Below are positions 60,993 to 64,000 of a stretch of 64,000 nucleotides of DNA, one piece after another (position 1 is the first letter of the stretch; every line of letters begins with the position of its first letter). The notes beneath the pieces were generated by a model. That model made no database searches, was not told where the DNA came from, and saw only the letters and a program-made list of their open reading frames with translations. The DNA lies in NCBI GenBank assembly GCA_964517665.1, contig CAZFCY010000004.1, positions 1 through 64,000 on the forward strand, read 5' to 3'. Source of the DNA: Congregicoccus sp964517665 (lineage in GTDB: Bacteria > Verrucomicrobiota > Verrucomicrobiia > Opitutales > Opitutaceae). Both the position numbers and the translations under genes were made by a program.

Positions 60993-63900
60993 TCAGTTGG
61001 ACAGATTGTTAAGAAACGTGTGAATTTCCCGTAACCTTGCTCCGGGGGTGCGCGCGGTCAAGCGGGGAAACCGGGTTCCGAGCATCACGAAGTCGTCGCG
61101 GTTGGAGCTGGCGCGGCGGAGTTTCAGCCGGTTGCCCTCCGTTTCGACCGAGAGGATGCGCTTCTGTTCGGCAAGACAACGAATCTCGGCGAGCGAGGCA
61201 AGCGCGCGCGCCTTCGCGGGAGGTTTGCCGAAACGGTCCTCGAGGCCGGCCATCAATTCGCGGACTTCTTTCACGCTGCCAGCCATGGCGAGGCGGCGAT
61301 AGACATCCACGCGCAAGGCCAGCTCCGGCACGTAATCGGCCGGGATCCGCGCCTCGATCGGCGGGCACTCGCCCTCGGATTTTTCGACGTCCTTCAATGC
61401 CGTGAAACCATCCGCGCGTCGCGAGACACCGAGGTCGGAAACGCCGTCGCGCGCCTCGCCCTGCCGGACGAAGTCGGGCTTCACCGACGCGCGCACGGCG
61501 CCGGCCGCGGGCTCGCCCTTGAGGCGCGCGATGCTCTGGCGCAACAACTGGCAATAGAGTTCGAAGCCGACGCCGACGATGTGCCCGCTCTGCTCGGCGC
61601 CGAGGAGGTTGCCGGCGCCGCGCAGCTCGAGATCGCGCATCGCGATGCGGAAGCCCGCGCCGAGCTGGTTGTGCTGGCGGATGGCGTTGAGGCGCTTGCG
61701 GGCGAGGTCGAGCAGGCGGCCGTGGCGATGCAACAAGAGGTAGGCGTAAGCCTGGTGTTTGAAACGGCCGACGCGCCCGCGGAGCTGGTAGAGTTGCGAG
61801 AGCCCGAAGCGGTCGGCGCCTTCGATGATGANNNNNNNNNNTCCTTCTCGACCATCTGGCCGTGGCCGACACCGAAGCGCACGTCGGGCATCAGCTCGCG
61901 CAGCCGACCCGCGACGAGGTCGATCGTCTGCACGCGGTTGTGCAGATAGAAAACCTGCCCGCCACGTCGCAGCTCGCGCCGGATCACATCGGTCACGAGT
62001 TTCTCGTCGTAGGCCCGGACGATCGTCTGGATCGGACGGCGTTCGGCGGGAGGCGTCTCGATCACGCTGAGCTGGCGCGCGCCGGTGAGCGCGAGGTAGA
62101 GCGTGCGCGGGATCGGCGTGGCGCTCATGCTGAGGATGTCCACGTTCGTGCGCCAGTCCTTGAAGACCTCCTTGTGCTTCAGGCCGAAACGCTGCTCTTC
62201 GTCCACCACGACGAGCCCGAGGTCGCGGAACTTCACGTCGGCCTGCACGAGCCGGTGCGTGCCGATGAGCACATCGACGCGGCCCTCGGCGAGCGCGGCG
62301 AGGATGCGCGTCTGCTCCTTGCGCGTGCGGAAGCGGCTGACCATTTCCACCACCACGGGAAAGCCGCTCATGCGCTCGCGAAAGGTGTTGAAATGCTGCT
62401 GGGCGAGCACGGTCGTGGGCGCGAGGATCGCGACCTGTTTTCCCGACATGACGGACTTGAAGGCCGCGCGCAGCGCGACCTCCGTCTTGCCGAAACCGAC
62501 GTCGCCGCACACGAGCCGGTCCATCGGCTCGACCTTTTCCATGTCGCCCTTCACTTCGCGGATCGCGCGCGATTGATCGGGTGTTTCCCGATAAGGAAAC
62601 GTGGCCTCGAACTCGCGGTCCCACTCGCCGTCGGGCTGGAATGCGAAACCGGGATTGTGCTCGCGGCGCGCCTGCACCTCGAGCAGGCGCGCCGCGTAGT
62701 CGAGTGTGGCGCGCTCGGCCGCGGCGCGGACTTTTTCCCAGCGCCCGGAGCCGATCCGGCCGAGTTGCGGGCGCGCCTTGGTCAGGCCGACGTAGCGGCT
62801 GACGAGGTGTGATTCCTGCAGCGGCACGTGCAGCAACACGCCCTCGTCGAACTCGAGCGTGAGCACCTCGCGCATCTCGCCACGCATCTCGAGTTGTATC
62901 GCGCCACGATAGATCGCGATGCCGTGCTGGAGGTGGACGACGAACTCGCCCTCGACCAGCTCGGAGAAATCGAGCAACTGATCCACCTGCGACTGGTTGA
63001 CCAGCGCCTTGCCGCGCCCGCGCGGACGGCGGCGCCGCCGGCAGCCGAAGATCTCGGTCTCGCTGACCACGACGAGTCCGGTGGCTCTCGCGAGGCGCGG
63101 CCACGTCGGGCGCTCATGCCCTTCGCGGAAGGTGACGCGGAAGCCCTCGTTGAGCGCGCCGACGAGAAACTCCGGTTTCAACGCGGCGAGATCCGCCTCC
63201 TCGCGCAGCAGCTCGGTCACCCGCGCCTCCTCGCCCGCGCGGGGCAGGACGATCGCGATGTGCTCGCCGGCGCGCGACCATTCCGCGAGATGGGAGAAGA
63301 AGCGCGCGCGCTGGGTCTGCTCCTCGATCAGGCGTTCGTCCGCGAGCCGCGCCTCTTCGGCAAGACCGCGAAACATCGAGAGCGATTCCGCGTCGAGGGC
63401 GAGCGGTTCCACGTCGTCCGGCTGGCCGAGATCGAGTTCGGAGATCTCCGTCCAGCGATCGCCGCGCGCCCGGCAGCCGGCCATCAATTCCGGCCACGGG
63501 ATGCTTCGGATCGAGCCTGCCTGTAGTTGTAATTCGGATACAGCCGCGACAAGGTCGTCGGGCTCGAGGGCGAGCCAGTGAATCGGTCCGGCGATGTGCG
63601 CGAGAAGATCGCTGGACGGGCCGGCGAAAACGTCGCCGGCCGGCGGCGGCATGAGCGTGATCGCCGCCGCCTTCTCGCCCGAGCGCTGCGTGACGGGATC
63701 GAAGGCGCGGATGTCCTCGACCTCGTCGCCAAAGAAGTCGATCCGGTAGGGCGTCTCGGCCGTGACGGGATAGACGTCGATGATGCCGCCGCGCACCGCG
63801 AACTGTCCCGGCGCCTCGCACACGGCCTCGGAGTCGTAGTCGAGGGCGCGGAGTCGTTCGACCAGCGCGGCGTGTTTGCGCTGTTCGCCGACGCGGATCG

Positions 63901-64000
63901 TCACGGCGGCGTTTTCGATCGCGCCCGGCGTTGGCAGGGGCTGTGTCAGCGCGCCCGGTGTCGCGACGATCGCGAGCGGGCGATCCGGGCTGGGCTGGGC
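60993..64000 (-). CDS. mfd: Transcription-repair coupling factor Mfd, 5' end beyond window, gap inside
   Basis: The visible ~1000 codons are in one frame from the right edge to the gap, starting before the UvrB-like module. The RNA-polymerase-interacting segment (EGEFVVHLQHGIAIYRG), helicase Walker A (CGDVGFGKTEVALR), DEEQ box (VVVDEEQRFG) and motif VI (QLRGRVGR) are present. The C-terminal TRCF domain ends at 60993. Ten Ns at 61832-61841 break the frame near the motif V/VI region. Mfd removes stalled RNA polymerase and recruits UvrA. The start codon is outside the window. Confidence 0.93.
61832..61841. other. Assembly gap (10 N) inside mfd
   Basis: Ten Ns of nominal size separate two frames of the same protein. 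The missing bases encode residues around helicase motif V, so this is an assembly break rather than a mutation. Confidence 0.95.

Noticed and set aside
61832..61841. Frameshift in mfd
   Set aside because: Likewise explained by a ten-N gap; all helicase motifs seen on both sides are normal.

Overview
This is a GC-rich (roughly two-thirds G+C), densely coded bacterial draft or metagenome contig. It contains two 10-N gaps that interrupt genes (in obgE and mfd) and one 100-N gap between genes. The gene content suggests a Gram-negative member of the Verrucomicrobiota, probably near the Opitutales. The pointers are a complete Alternative Complex III operon fused end to end with a cbb3-type oxidase, a GbsR-type regulator, an aryl-polyene-like lipid cluster and weak Shine-Dalgarno usage. 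The taxonomic call is an inference from gene content only.

Region 1 (1-13461, all minus strand) is a surface-glycan locus. Read in the transcribed direction it runs GDP-mannose 4,6-dehydratase, a Wzm/Wzt polysaccharide ABC exporter with a C-terminal cargo-binding domain, a methyltransferase fused to a long coiled coil (WbdD-like layout), a GT2-GT4 double glycosyltransferase, another methyltransferase, a large membrane glycosyltransferase, a GT2 gene cut by an ISL3-type insertion-sequence remnant, a GT4, a methyltransferase and the start of a flippase-like membrane protein.

Region 2 (13672-18471, plus) encodes a TolC/HlyD/FtsX-permease/ATPase tripartite export system of MacAB-TolC type. Region 3 (18929-30283, plus) is the respiratory operon: ActABCDEF, two small membrane proteins (one CcoS-like), CcoN, CcoO and a mono-haem cytochrome that replaces CcoP. 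A tRNA-Leu and hemB follow. A perfect 68-nt palindrome inside actE has shifted its frame and joined it to actF. It looks like a templated quasi-palindrome correction.

Region 4 (31831-41933) is mostly housekeeping: an acidic-tailed unknown protein, pyrD, obgE, a stand-alone GspE N-domain protein plus GspE/PilB ATPase, a methyltransferase, ruvB, a DUF1579 protein and a DegP/HtrA protease. An OmpR-type two-component system follows (42144-44256).

Region 5 (44183-52128, minus) is a compact aryl-polyene-like cluster: ACP, ketosynthase, chain-length-factor-like ketosynthase, two acyltransferases, GT2, a LolA-like carrier and an MMPL/RND exporter. It lacks the ligase, reductase and dehydratase genes expected of a full pathway. 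Region 6 (52277-56441, minus) is a putative GbsR-controlled operon with a GH39-like glycosidase and an esterase. The right end holds a CmoB-like methyltransferase, tRNA-Tyr, radC, a ThuA-domain protein, a SurA-like chaperone and the C-terminal bulk of mfd.

Several dispersed repeat families lie between genes: REP-type palindromes and short-unit arrays built on GTCGAAGGTC-, GAATGAAGAATG- and CAGGTGTCAGGAAACAGG-like words. One REP palindrome is translated inside the MMPL gene.
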